Origin: Nocardia albiluteola
GTDB lineage: Bacteria; Actinomycetota; Actinomycetes; Mycobacteriales; Mycobacteriaceae
Assembly: GCF_018860155.1 (NCBI RefSeq)
Contig: NZ_JAHKNI010000006.1
Span: 1-64,000 of the forward strand
Direction of reading: 5' to 3'
DNA: 64,000 nt
Under the pieces are notes generated by a model that had not been told where the DNA came from, did not search any database, and was given only the letters and a program-made list of their open reading frames with translations. Of this stretch, positions 40,075 through 48,244 are shown piece by piece. Position 1 is the first letter of the stretch. Every line of letters starts with the position of its first letter. Position numbers and translations under genes: made by a program.

Positions 40075-40971
40075 ATGATCCTCGTAACCGGGGCGAACGG
40101 ACGTCCGGGATCGGCCGTGATACGCGAGTTCGCGCGGCGCGGCGAACCGGTTCGCGCGCTGGTCCGGACCCCGTCCAATGGGGTCGACCTGAGCCAATAC
40201 CCGACAGTTGAGGTGGTTCATGGCGACATGTTGTGGCCGCACACCATGACCGGCGTGTTCGACGGAGTGGATCGTGTGCTGATGATTTCGGGCGCCGGGC
40301 CAGATCTGCTCGAGACCCAGGTGACCTTCATCGACGCTGCCAAGAATGCCGGGGTGTCGCACATCGTGAAGTTTTCGGGCCGAGACGCCACGCGTGGGAT
40401 GGACCCGAACGCCATGCGCTCCACGCGCAGCCACGAGCAGATCCTGCGGTACCTGGCCGGCTCCGGGGTCGCGTGGACCGTGCTGCGTCCCAGTCAGTTC
40501 ATGCAGGTCTTTTTCGAAGAGATCCCGGACATCCTCGAATCCGGGCAGATCCGCTTGCCGCTCGGGGCCGCGACACTGGCCCCGGTCGACATCGAAGACA
40601 TCGCCAAAGTGGCCCATGCCACGCTGACCACATCAGGACACGAGGGGCACACCTACCACTTGACCGGACCCGACGCATTGACCGTCGAGGAGATAGCGGA
40701 CCGGATCTCGCGCGCCGTAGGCAAACCCGTCACCTACGTCGATGTCGCGCCGGAGCAGAAGCTGCGGGAGTGGCTCGACGCGGGATACCCGCCGGCGCGC
40801 GCCAACGCGTTCCTGCAGCTGTTCAACCAACGGCGAGAACTCGGCGTGGCCGAGGTCTACCTCGGCACCCACACGAAGTTCGGCATCGAGCCGACCACTT
40901 TCGGGCAGTTCGCGCTACGGCACGCCGCCGAATTCAGCGGCGCAGCGCCCTACGCGGTCACACCCGCCTGA
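40075..40971 (+). CDS. NmrA/SDR-type NAD(P)-binding oxidoreductase-like protein
   Basis: A 298-residue atypical short-chain dehydrogenase. Rossmann motif ILVTGANGRPGSAVIREFAR, then ARRGEPVRALVRTP (NADP-type Arg). VVHGDMLWPHTMTGVFDGVD and HIVKFSGRDA are typical of the NmrA/azoreductase-like group, and the SDR Tyr-Lys pair is absent. ATG 40075 has GGAG six bases upstream; ATG 40057 would add six residues but falls straight after the operator palindrome. Probable role: redox-linked sensor or quinone/NAD(P)H oxidoreductase under HxlR control. Confidence 0.85.
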   Translation: MILVTGANGRPGSAVIREFARRGEPVRALVRTPSNGVDLSQYPTVEVVHGDMLWPHTMTGVFDGVDRVLMISGAGPDLLETQVTFIDAAKNAGVSHIVKFSGRDATRGMDPNAMRSTRSHEQILRYLAGSGVAWTVLRPSQFMQVFFEEIPDILESGQIRLPLGAATLAPVDIEDIAKVAHATLTTSGHEGHTYHLTGPDALTVEEIADRISRAVGKPVTYVDVAPEQKLREWLDAGYPPARANAFLQLFNQRRELGVAEVYLGTHTKFGIEPTTFGQFALRHAAEFSGAAPYAVTPA

Positions 40972-40986
40972 GCGCGGCGGCATCGC

Positions 40987-41607
40987 TCACCGACGGTGCG
41001 AGTCCGGTCTCGACGGCGTTCGAGGCCAGGCGTGAAGGGCGGTCGCGGCGATTGCGTCGAGGTCGGCGCGGTCGCCTCCGTCGCGGGCGGTGGCCGACAT
41101 GCCTTGGATGGTGGCGCCGTAGAAGAGGGCCAAGGCGTGGCTGTCGGTGTCGGCGGGGAGTTCGCCGGCCGTGATGCCGGTGCGGACCTTCTGCTCGAGG
41201 GCTTCGGTTGCGGCCCTGCGTATTTCACTCAGGTGCGTCTTGAGGTCCGCCGATTGCGGGGTGCAGTTGGTGGTCGCTGTGATGAGCAGGCAGCCGGCCG
41301 GGTGCTGTGGACGGGTGTAGGCGCCCGCGGCCTCGTGCAGCAGTCGCGAGATCGCGCCGTAGGCGGTGGGTTCCTCGGCGAGCGCCTGTGCGGTGAAGGC
41401 GCCGTAGGTGTGCAGGTAGCGGTCGAGCGCTTCGAGGAACAAGGCGCGCTTGTCCCCGAACGCCGAGTACAGGCTGGGTGTGCTGATCGCCATCCGCTCG
41501 CACAGCAGGGCGATGGAGGTGGCGTCGTAGCCGTGCTCCCAGAACACGTCGACGGCTCGCTCGAGCGCGGCTTCGCGGTCGAACGAGCGAGGGCGGCCCA
41601 TCGGCAT
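40987..41607 (-). CDS. TetR/AcrR-family transcriptional regulator
   Basis: 206 residues. The N-terminal HTH reads GRPRSFDREAALERAVDVFW, EHGYDATSIALLCERMAIST, PSLYSAFGDKRALFLEALDR, a textbook TetR domain of the GRPR-FD-EAAL subgroup. The helical ligand domain follows (PQHPAGCLLITATTNCTPQS), with Cys residues that could sense electrophiles or thiol-reactive compounds. ATG 41605-41607 and ATG 41601 are both possible starts. It is divergent from the monooxygenase-like gene across 109 bp and converges with the NmrA-type gene. Confidence 0.88.
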   Translation of the reverse strand: MPMGRPRSFDREAALERAVDVFWEHGYDATSIALLCERMAISTPSLYSAFGDKRALFLEALDRYLHTYGAFTAQALAEEPTAYGAISRLLHEAAGAYTRPQHPAGCLLITATTNCTPQSADLKTHLSEIRRAATEALEQKVRTGITAGELPADTDSHALALFYGATIQGMSATARDGGDRADLDAIAATALHAWPRTPSRPDSHRR

Positions 41608-41716
41608 CTCTTCGCTCCTATCGGGTTGTGTTCCTATTCTATAGCGATCACTCCGAATGTCTGTTACGGTACTTTCAGATCGATCAATACAAAAGTTTGA
41701 CCAGTTAAGGAGTGCC

Positions 41717-42016
41717 ATGACTGTCAAGGTTGGTTTGTTCTTGCGGCTCGAGGCCAAGGCGGACAAGGCTGATGAGGTCGAGGCGATACTGAACGCGGCT
41801 TTGGCTGCGGTGCAGCGCGAGGAGTCGACGGCCGTGTGGTTGGCGTTACGCCTGGGGCCTACAACGTTTGCCGTTGTGGACGCCTTCGCGGACGACGCGG
41901 GTCGTCAAGATCACCTGGAGGCCAATGGCCAGTCGGTCGAGGAGTTGGCGCGACTGCTCGCTGCGTCGCCGGAGATCGTGTATACCGACGTGATCGCGGC
42001 GAAACTGCCGTCCTGA
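41717..42016 (+). CDS. antibiotic-biosynthesis-monooxygenase (ABM) fold protein
   Basis: A 99-residue ferredoxin-like dimeric alpha-beta barrel. VKVGLFLRLEAKADKADEVE is the first strand and helix, STAVWLALRLGPTTFAVVDA the central strands, and DDAGRQDHLEANGQSVEELA the conserved His-containing helix. Family members are quinol or polyketide monooxygenases without a cofactor, or heme-degrading. TAAGGAG lies directly before ATG 41717. The divergent TetR gene is the likely regulator. Confidence 0.85.
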   Translation: MTVKVGLFLRLEAKADKADEVEAILNAALAAVQREESTAVWLALRLGPTTFAVVDAFADDAGRQDHLEANGQSVEELARLLAASPEIVYTDVIAAKLPS

Positions 42017-42274
42017 TGGGTGATCATGTTCTGCCGCTCGGGTTGGGGTACGGAACGTTTTGTTCCTGGTCGGGACCCCGGCTCGGGCGAGGCGGTCGGG
42101 GAGTCAGACGGCGGGTGGGGCGTGAACGGTGTCGAACAGGGTGTGCCAGGCGTGCTCGGCGTGCCCTGCTCCAGGCGACCCAGGGCGGTAGGGCGGCACT
42201 GCGGTGTCACATCCGGCCGAGCCCGGACGCCTACCGTTGAAGGGGGATCAATACGCAGGCAGGAGGACGAGAAA

Positions 42275-42925
42275 ATGGCACGAATTCCCGGAGTCCCGAT
42301 GGGCAAGGCGGCACCGCTGGTGAAGCTCGCCTACCTGTTCGGGCCACGCATGATGCGGAAGCTGACCGGCCGCGATCCGCAGCTCGGAAGCGGGATCGAG
42401 CCGATGGAGATCTGGGCCTACCAGCCGAAGATGATGATCGGCATGGGCCGGTTCAATCAGGCCATCCGCAAGCACCGAACCATCGATGCAAGACTCGCCA
42501 ATCTCGTCGAGCTGAAGGGTTCGCAGCTGATCGGCTGCGAATACTGCCTCGATCTGGGTTCGCAGATCTGCCGCAACTCCGGCCTCAACGACCCGGAACT
42601 GCTGGCGCTGCCCAACTTCCGTACCAGCGAGCTGTTCACCGATCGCGAGAAGGTCGCCCTCGAATACACCATCGCGGTGATGCGCACCCCGGTGGAGGTT
42701 ACCGACGAACTGTTCGCTCGCATGCAGGAACACTTCACGAACGAGCAGCTCGTGGAGATCACCGCCCTGCTGACCCTGGTGAACCTCGACCGGCTGAACG
42801 CAGCCTTCGGCATCGGCTCGGCCGGCTTCAGCGAGGGCATGGTCTGCGTCCGGCCCGAGCGCCCGGCCGCCCCTACAACAGAATCAGCCGCCCGTACAAC
42901 AGGTTCAGCAGCTGCAGATCGGTGA
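42275..42925 (+). CDS. carboxymuconolactone decarboxylase / AhpD-like protein
   Basis: 216 residues. The AhpD-type core is LANLVELKGSQLIGCEYCLD, then LGSQICRNSGLND, with the CxxC redox pair of CEYC; the downstream His of AhpD is replaced in GSQ. VALEYTIAVMRTPVEVTDEL and LVEITALLTLVNLDRLNAAF complete the fold. Likely a thiol peroxidase or reductase-like enzyme in oxidative or electrophile defence. AGGAGGACGAG precedes ATG 42275. The C-terminus has a Thr/Ala-rich tail. The 258 bp before it hold no supportable gene. Confidence 0.85.
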   Translation: MARIPGVPMGKAAPLVKLAYLFGPRMMRKLTGRDPQLGSGIEPMEIWAYQPKMMIGMGRFNQAIRKHRTIDARLANLVELKGSQLIGCEYCLDLGSQICRNSGLNDPELLALPNFRTSELFTDREKVALEYTIAVMRTPVEVTDELFARMQEHFTNEQLVEITALLTLVNLDRLNAAFGIGSAGFSEGMVCVRPERPAAPTTESAARTTGSAAADR

Positions 42926-42990
42926 CGTACTTGTGCTCCCTGCTGATGGCCCTCCGCGATTCGAGCGGTAAGCGCACATGGGCCGCGTTC

Positions 42991-43407
42991 TCATCCGTGA
43001 CCGTGTCGCTTCGCCACTTCACGCAGCGCGTCGTCGAGGTTGGCGAAAGTGTCGAAGCACGCCGACATACCGCTGGCCGCGATCACATGGTCCACGCCCT
43101 GGGTGCCGGTGACGAGGTACATCTCGTGGGTGTGCTTCGACCATGCCCGTGCGTCATCGAGCACCTCCAGTCCTGCCACACCGAGAAAACCGAGTTCGGA
43201 CAGGTCGATGACGATGGTCGGTTCAGCAGTGTGCAGCGTTGCGAGCAGTTGCCGCTCGAACTCCGCCGCGGTGTCCAAATCGACCTCACCGAGCACGCTG
43301 CACAGCGTGACACCGACACAAGGCCGAGTTCGCACGACACGGACGTAAGCAGACGATGGTCGGACGGGGTCGCTTCTTACCACCGGAGCCAGGTATTTGG
43401 AAGACAT
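42991..43407 (-). CDS. STAS-domain protein (anti-sigma-factor-antagonist type) lacking the phospho-Ser
   Basis: 138 residues. VTLCSVLGEVDLDTAAEFER and TIVIDLSELGFLGVAGLEVL are the STAS beta strands and central helix; ARAWSKHTHEMYLVTGTQGV and DTFANLDDALREV complete it. In SpoIIAA-like antagonists the loop after the DL strand ends in DSSG with a phosphorylatable Ser; here it reads GVAG. It may therefore be permanently active, or have another role. ATG 43405-43407 is the likely start. No anti-sigma kinase gene is adjacent. Confidence 0.8.
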   Translation of the reverse strand: MSSKYLAPVVRSDPVRPSSAYVRVVRTRPCVGVTLCSVLGEVDLDTAAEFERQLLATLHTAEPTIVIDLSELGFLGVAGLEVLDDARAWSKHTHEMYLVTGTQGVDHVIAASGMSACFDTFANLDDALREVAKRHGHG

Positions 43408-44137
43408 AGGAATCCCACATTCTTCTCGCACCCGCGATTGAGATGGACATGGGCCGTAGATTCGTGCCGTCCAGTTGTCGATGGCCACACCGAGACCGTC
43501 TCCGAGGTCCCGAGCTGTTACTCAACCCCGGATGATCAGTTCCTCATCTTGATCTTACCGCGCTGACGGTATGGCGCTGCCGAGCGCCGAGGGTGACACC
43601 GAACAAGCCCGCAATGCCGTACCCGGCCAGCACGGATGCGGGGGTACAGGGAAATCTCCGGCGAACATCACAGAGTGGTCCAGCCTGGCTGGTGCACGCT
43701 CTTCGAGCGCACCCGAACATTTCGCCGCCCAGGACCTCGTGCGGAATGCCCGGGGCCCTGGGCGGTGGACTTCATAACCTTCGTGCCGTCGGCAACCGTG
43801 CAGGGAACGATCACCGACGCCCCACCTTAACCCTGCCATCAGGCGTTCACCGTGCTGTCGGAGGTTGCCCGGTCGGACGGCGCGGCGCGGGCAACCAGAG
43901 CCCCGAATCGCCGCGGTGTCAGACATTCCCTTCGGCTGGAAACGGTTCGGCCCGGGCGGGTTGTCTTCTATCGTTGTTCATTGTTCCGGTCTGGTAGTCA
44001 CTGGCTCAGGTGGCTGGTCACCGGTCGCGAGCATGGTAGTGGCGCGTCTTTCCGCCGGTTTCGCGCGCGGGGAGGCAGCAGAGTTCACGGATTGTTTCCG
44101 GTGGTTCGTTCGTACTCACCCGTAGGAGGGTTCGATC
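43408..44137. other. 730-bp region with no supportable gene
   Basis: Both strands were read. Open frames here are short, start without ribosome sites, and show no motif. The right end carries the strong AGGAGG site for the next gene. The left end holds the promoter for the STAS gene. Confidence 0.4.
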
Positions 44138-44797
44138 ATGGCCGTCAAGAGCAAACCGTCGCAGGAGTGGACGCTCGATAGCGGGGGGACCGCGTGGGCG
44201 TATCTGTTCTCAGGACCGCAGGTGATCGCGCCGATAATTCTGGTTGCCGAGCGCGGCCGGGACGCCGCCGCACTTGAAGCCTTCGCCGACACGGTGAACG
44301 GCCCCAACTATCCGTTCGGCACGAAACTCGCCGAGCGCGGCCGCGACGCGATCCTCGTCAGTTATGGCCCTGTCGCGGATTGGGACACCGCGGCCGGCGC
44401 GGTCAGATCCGCGGTGCTGGAAACGAAAAGGCGCCGCTCGAACGATAAGCCAGCAGTCCTCGGTGGCGTCGGCCGGGCCGCGCTCGTGGCGCGATACGTG
44501 CTGGCGGATCTGGAATACGAGGGAGTCCACCACGGCGTCGGCGCCTACTTCTCCCTCGACAGCACGATACCGACCCCGGCCGAGCAGACCGCACTCAATG
44601 ACGTCGGCTTCATGCCCCGCCTACCCAGGAGCCTGAAGATCACCACCGACAGCACAATTGACGTTGAGGGCCTCACCGCCCAGGACGATCCAGGCTTGTC
44701 GATGTTCGATGAGTCGCTATACGCATCCACACCGCCGGCGGATTCCTCATGGATGACCGAAGAAGCCGGATGGTGGCTACTGGACCAGCTCCCCTGA
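44138..44797 (+). CDS. alpha/beta-hydrolase-like protein without the catalytic Ser
   Basis: 219 residues, start ATG 44138 with a perfect AGGAGG upstream. The stretch PAVLGGVGRAALVARYVLAD, then YFSLDSTIPT, lines up with the PGAP1/lipase-like motif GHSMGGLVARY...SLDAP. The nucleophile position reads Val in GGVGR, so classical esterase activity is not expected. The N-terminal WAYLFSGPQVIAPIILVAER may be the first strand. It may be a pseudoenzyme acting with the papain-like gene 12 bp downstream. The family assignment is tentative. Confidence 0.6.
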   Translation: MAVKSKPSQEWTLDSGGTAWAYLFSGPQVIAPIILVAERGRDAAALEAFADTVNGPNYPFGTKLAERGRDAILVSYGPVADWDTAAGAVRSAVLETKRRRSNDKPAVLGGVGRAALVARYVLADLEYEGVHHGVGAYFSLDSTIPTPAEQTALNDVGFMPRLPRSLKITTDSTIDVEGLTAQDDPGLSMFDESLYASTPPADSSWMTEEAGWWLLDQLP

Positions 44798-44809
44798 CGC
44801 ATCGACGAG

Positions 44810-45362
44810 GTGGGCGCGGCCCCCGAGCATGCAGGCCGCGCTCACGACCTGCGGCCACAAATGCCGCCGGTGTACGACCAAGGCATGTTGGGGTCGTGCA
44901 CAGCCAATGCCATCGGCGCCGCGATGGAGTACGAGCGGGATCGGCAGGGGGAAACCGACTTCATGCCGTCCCGGCTTTTCATCTACTACAACGAGCGAGC
45001 CAGGGAAGGCACCGTTGGTTCGGACTCGGGCGCCCAGATCCGTGACGGCATCAAGGTCGTCAACCGGGAGGGTGTGTGCCCGGAGGCCCTGTGGCCCTAC
45101 GACACCGCGCTCTTCGCCCAGAAGCCGCCGAGGCGTTGCTATGTCAATGCCAAGACCGACATCGCGATCAGGTACGAGAGCATCGCCACCATGGGCGAGC
45201 TGCGCAACGCGCTCGCCTCCCGCCTGGCGGTCGTGTTCGGCTTCACTGTGTACCAGAGTTTCGAGTCACCCGAGGTGGCCAAGAACGGCGAGGTCCCGAT
45301 GCCAGGGCCGAACGAGCGGGTCGTCGGCGGCCACGCGGTCTTGGCGGTCGGCTATGACGACG
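44810..45362 (+). pseudogene. C1 (papain-like) peptidase, C-terminally truncated
   Basis: LRPQMPPVYDQGMLGSCTAN carries the oxyanion Gln and catalytic Cys. RLFIYYNERAREGTVGSDSG and GVCPEALWPYD match bacterial C1 peptidases. GGHAVLAVGYDD has the catalytic His. The family should continue with a NSWG-containing segment bearing the catalytic Asn. That is missing: from about 45362 the frame runs into the antisense of the kinase gene. GTG 44810 is the likely start, with TGA of the previous gene 12 bp upstream in the same frame. A deletion has probably joined it to the kinase gene's end. Confidence 0.72.
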
Positions 45363-45397
45363 GCGCGTCCACGCCGCCGGCTTCCATGTCGGCCCCA

Positions 45398-47776
45398 TCA
45401 GGTCTGGTGCCAGCCCTGGATCGGGACCTTCCAGGTCCACGTGGTGTCGCCGGGCGGTGCCGCGGTGACCTCGAGCGTGGCGTCTCGGGCGGTGAGCACC
45501 GGGGGAAGGAGGTCGGTGTCGCTGGCCGATGGAAGTGGGATGACTGTGCTGGCGGTAGCCGTTTCGGTGATGGCGAGCGTCAGCTCGCGGTCACCGAGAT
45601 CGGCGTTGAGTGTGATCTTGTCCGGGCGGCAGCGGGAGATGGTCGCGACGAGGTGGTTGGCGGCGCCGTGGAGAGCGTCGCCGAGAGCGTCGTCAAGGGT
45701 GTCGAACCTACCTCGGAACGTAGTGGCCGAGTGGATGCCGAGGGCTTCTGCGGTATCGCCGATCAGGCCCGACAGCCGGGTGCGGAGATCGACGCCGCTG
45801 GTGGCGGTGGTGTCCAGTTCGTTGATGGTGAGCCGGATCTGGTCGATGATGGCATCGAGTTCGGTGACGGCGGCGTCGAGGCGATCGGCCACGGCGGCGC
45901 CGCGGATCAGGGGTCGGGTTCCGATGAGTTGAAGGCTGAGGGCGAACAAGCGATGCACGACGGTGCGATGCAGTTCCAGGGCGATGCGTTCGCGTTCGCC
46001 GGCGATCCGCAGTGTGCGGAGTCGGGATTCGGCGAGGCGAAGGTTGACCAGGTTGTCGACGCGGGCTTGCAGTTCGGTGATATCGAAGGGTTTGGGCAGG
46101 TAGTCGTTGGCGCCGACCCGCAGTAGGGCCAGCCGTGATTGGTCGTCGGCTCGGGCGCTGAGGACCAACACTGGAGTGTTGGTGAGTATGGGGTCGGCGC
46201 GAACGTGGCTGAGAAGTTCGTCGCCACCCATGTTCGGCATCATGATGTCGCAGATGAGCAGGTCGGGCCGGTGGCTGCGGGCGAGTTCCAGCCCATTTCG
46301 GCCGTCGTAGGCGGCCAGTACGCGGTAGCGAGCGGACAGCGTGCGCTGCAACAGGGCGTTCAGGTCCGGGTTGTCCTCGATGACGGCGACGACCGGCTTC
46401 GCTGTCTCTGCGGTGGATTCGAGGTCCGGTGCCGGTGCGGTGGCGGTGAATTCGGCGAGCGCCTCGCTGGCGGCGGTCTGCTGTTCGGCGAATTCGAGGT
46501 CGGCTCTCGCGCGGACGGGAGTGCCCGCCGGCGCGGATGTGGGCAGGTCGACGGTCACCAACGCGCCGCCTTCGGGTGCATCTGTGATGCGGATGTCGCC
46601 GCGGTGCAGCCTGACCAAGTCACGGACGATGCTCAAGCCCAGCCCGGTGCCGGGAGTCGAGCGGGCTGCATCGCCGTCGAGTTGCCGGAAGCGGTCGAAC
46701 ACGGCGTCCCGGTGTGCTGCGGGGATTCCGGGACCGCTGTCGGCGACCTCGATCACGACGTGACCGCGCTCCGGCCGGACCGTGCAGCGCACGATCCCGT
46801 CGGTGCCCGTACATTTGAAGGCGTTCGACAGCAGGTTGACCAGTATCCGCTGCAGATGTTCGGGGTCCAGCTCGGCGATCACCGGCCGGGTGTCGACGAT
46901 GAATTCGGTGCTGCGGTCGACCGCCAGCGATTCGAAGAACGCGGTGCTGAGGCGGGCCTGTTCGGCGATGTCGACCCGGGTGTAGTCCGGTCGCACCGCA
47001 CCGGCCTCCAGCCGGGAGGCATCGAGCAGGTTGTTCACCTGCCGAAGCAGGATCTGCGCGTTGCGGATGATCATCTCCAGGCCGCTGCGGGCCGGATCGT
47101 GGGCGGGCACCGCGCTGAGCAGTTGCTGCGCAGGCGTCAGGATCAGCGTCAGCGGGGTTCGCAGTTCGTGACTGACGTTGGCGAAGAATTGGCTTTTCAG
47201 CTCGTCGAGTTCCTTGGTACGCGCATACAACTCGGCGAGTTCGGCGTTGGTTTCCTTGAGCCGACGGCTGCTCTCGGCCACCTGGTGGGCACGGGTGAAG
47301 ACTTCCTGCTCCATGCGTTCGGTGGTGGCGTGCAGGTACGCGGTTTCCCGTTGCTGTGCGGCTTCGGCAGCCTGCAGCCGCATGAACTCGGTGACGTCTT
47401 CGACGCGGTGAACGATGTAGAGCAACTGCCCGTGGGAGTCGTGGACGGGGGAGTTGGACGGGCTCCAGAACCGTTGCTCGAAACTGCCGTCCGCCTTGCG
47501 GATGTCATAACGCTGCACCGGCATCGCATCGGTGACCCCGCCGCGCAAGACCCGCTCCAGCGACGCCCGCACGTTACGGACCCCCTCCGCTGCGGTGTCC
47601 TCGGGATTGTCGGGAAAAATCTCGAAAACGTCGCGACCGAGGATCTTATCGCGGTCGATCATCGTCGCCTGCGCATACGCGTCGGTCACAGCCACGACCC
47701 GAAGGTCGGGGTCGAGCACCAGATATAGATCCGGCGAGGCTTCGAACACCCGCCGAAAATCGACTTGGGCAAGCAC
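45398..47776 (-). CDS. hybrid sensor histidine kinase: PAS-HisKA-HATPase-REC plus a second HisKA_3-like unit
   Basis: A 792-residue cytoplasmic sensor (no membrane segment). PAS domain 8-125 (FRRVFEASPDLYLVLDPDLR). HisKA with FFANVSHELRTPL, His203. HATPase with NLLSNAFKCTG, DSGPGIP and GTGLGLSIV. The receiver has Asp510 in LLICDIMMPN, plus VLVLSARADD and DYLPKPFD. After it comes ERERIALELHRTVVHRLFA, an H-box of the NarX/DesK (HisKA_3) kind, then a degenerate ATPase-like end. GTG 47774-47776 has AGGAGG six bases upstream. Phosphate could move from His203 to Asp510 and on to the second His. No response regulator is adjacent. Confidence 0.85.
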   Translation of the reverse strand: MLAQVDFRRVFEASPDLYLVLDPDLRVVAVTDAYAQATMIDRDKILGRDVFEIFPDNPEDTAAEGVRNVRASLERVLRGGVTDAMPVQRYDIRKADGSFEQRFWSPSNSPVHDSHGQLLYIVHRVEDVTEFMRLQAAEAAQQRETAYLHATTERMEQEVFTRAHQVAESSRRLKETNAELAELYARTKELDELKSQFFANVSHELRTPLTLILTPAQQLLSAVPAHDPARSGLEMIIRNAQILLRQVNNLLDASRLEAGAVRPDYTRVDIAEQARLSTAFFESLAVDRSTEFIVDTRPVIAELDPEHLQRILVNLLSNAFKCTGTDGIVRCTVRPERGHVVIEVADSGPGIPAAHRDAVFDRFRQLDGDAARSTPGTGLGLSIVRDLVRLHRGDIRITDAPEGGALVTVDLPTSAPAGTPVRARADLEFAEQQTAASEALAEFTATAPAPDLESTAETAKPVVAVIEDNPDLNALLQRTLSARYRVLAAYDGRNGLELARSHRPDLLICDIMMPNMGGDELLSHVRADPILTNTPVLVLSARADDQSRLALLRVGANDYLPKPFDITELQARVDNLVNLRLAESRLRTLRIAGERERIALELHRTVVHRLFALSLQLIGTRPLIRGAAVADRLDAAVTELDAIIDQIRLTINELDTTATSGVDLRTRLSGLIGDTAEALGIHSATTFRGRFDTLDDALGDALHGAANHLVATISRCRPDKITLNADLGDRELTLAITETATASTVIPLPSASDTDLLPPVLTARDATLEVTAAPPGDTTWTWKVPIQGWHQT

Positions 47777-48244
47777 CCTGCGCCTCCTGTGCACCAGACG
47801 TGCCTGCGTAAATCGTAATATCGAATCCGCGCAAATCAACGATTCGAGACCTGGGCAATTCCCGGGTGGGCCACTCATCGGTTGAGTCGGCAGAGCGGCG
47901 CGGTCGGCTGCCGATCGGATACTTCGCCGTCGGCACCGGGGTCGCAGCCGTATTGCGGACCGCCGCGGCAACCGGGCATATTTGCCGTGAGGTTGCTATG
48001 TGTTACGCGACCGTCGCCGAATATCTGCTCAACAACGAGCTCACATAACCGCCGATCCCAGTGATCGGACGTTACACTCGCTTCCGCCAACCCGCCGCGA
48101 AATCCGCGGTCGAGGTGCAAACACCGTGGTTTCCCCGAAGTCGCCTGGGTTTGCGGCTGACCAGGAGTGATTTCTGCTCGGCTGGGTGGTTGGCGATGGC
48201 TCCCGGTGCGATTCGGTCTCGACTTGCTGAAAGGTCTGGTCCTC
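47777..48244. promoter_or_regulatory. divergent upstream region between the hybrid kinase and the TAP-like hydrolase
   Basis: 468 bp, no supportable gene. A short frame ending at 48048 (final residues ATVAEYLLNNELT) has a natural-looking ending but no ribosome site. Promoters for both neighbours must lie here. Confidence 0.4.

Noticed and set aside
40233..41174. 313-codon plus-strand frame across the NmrA and TetR genes
   Set aside because: It is an Arg/His-rich shadow of two well-supported genes in other frames.
45363..46126. Plus-strand continuation of the protease frame over the kinase gene
   Set aside because: Its translation is Gly/Arg/Asp-rich antisense of the kinase; similarity to C1 peptidases stops at GYDD.
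47866..48048. 60-codon frame ending ATVAEYLLNNELT
   Set aside because: There is no ribosome site and the first two thirds are featureless; only the last 16 residues look natural.
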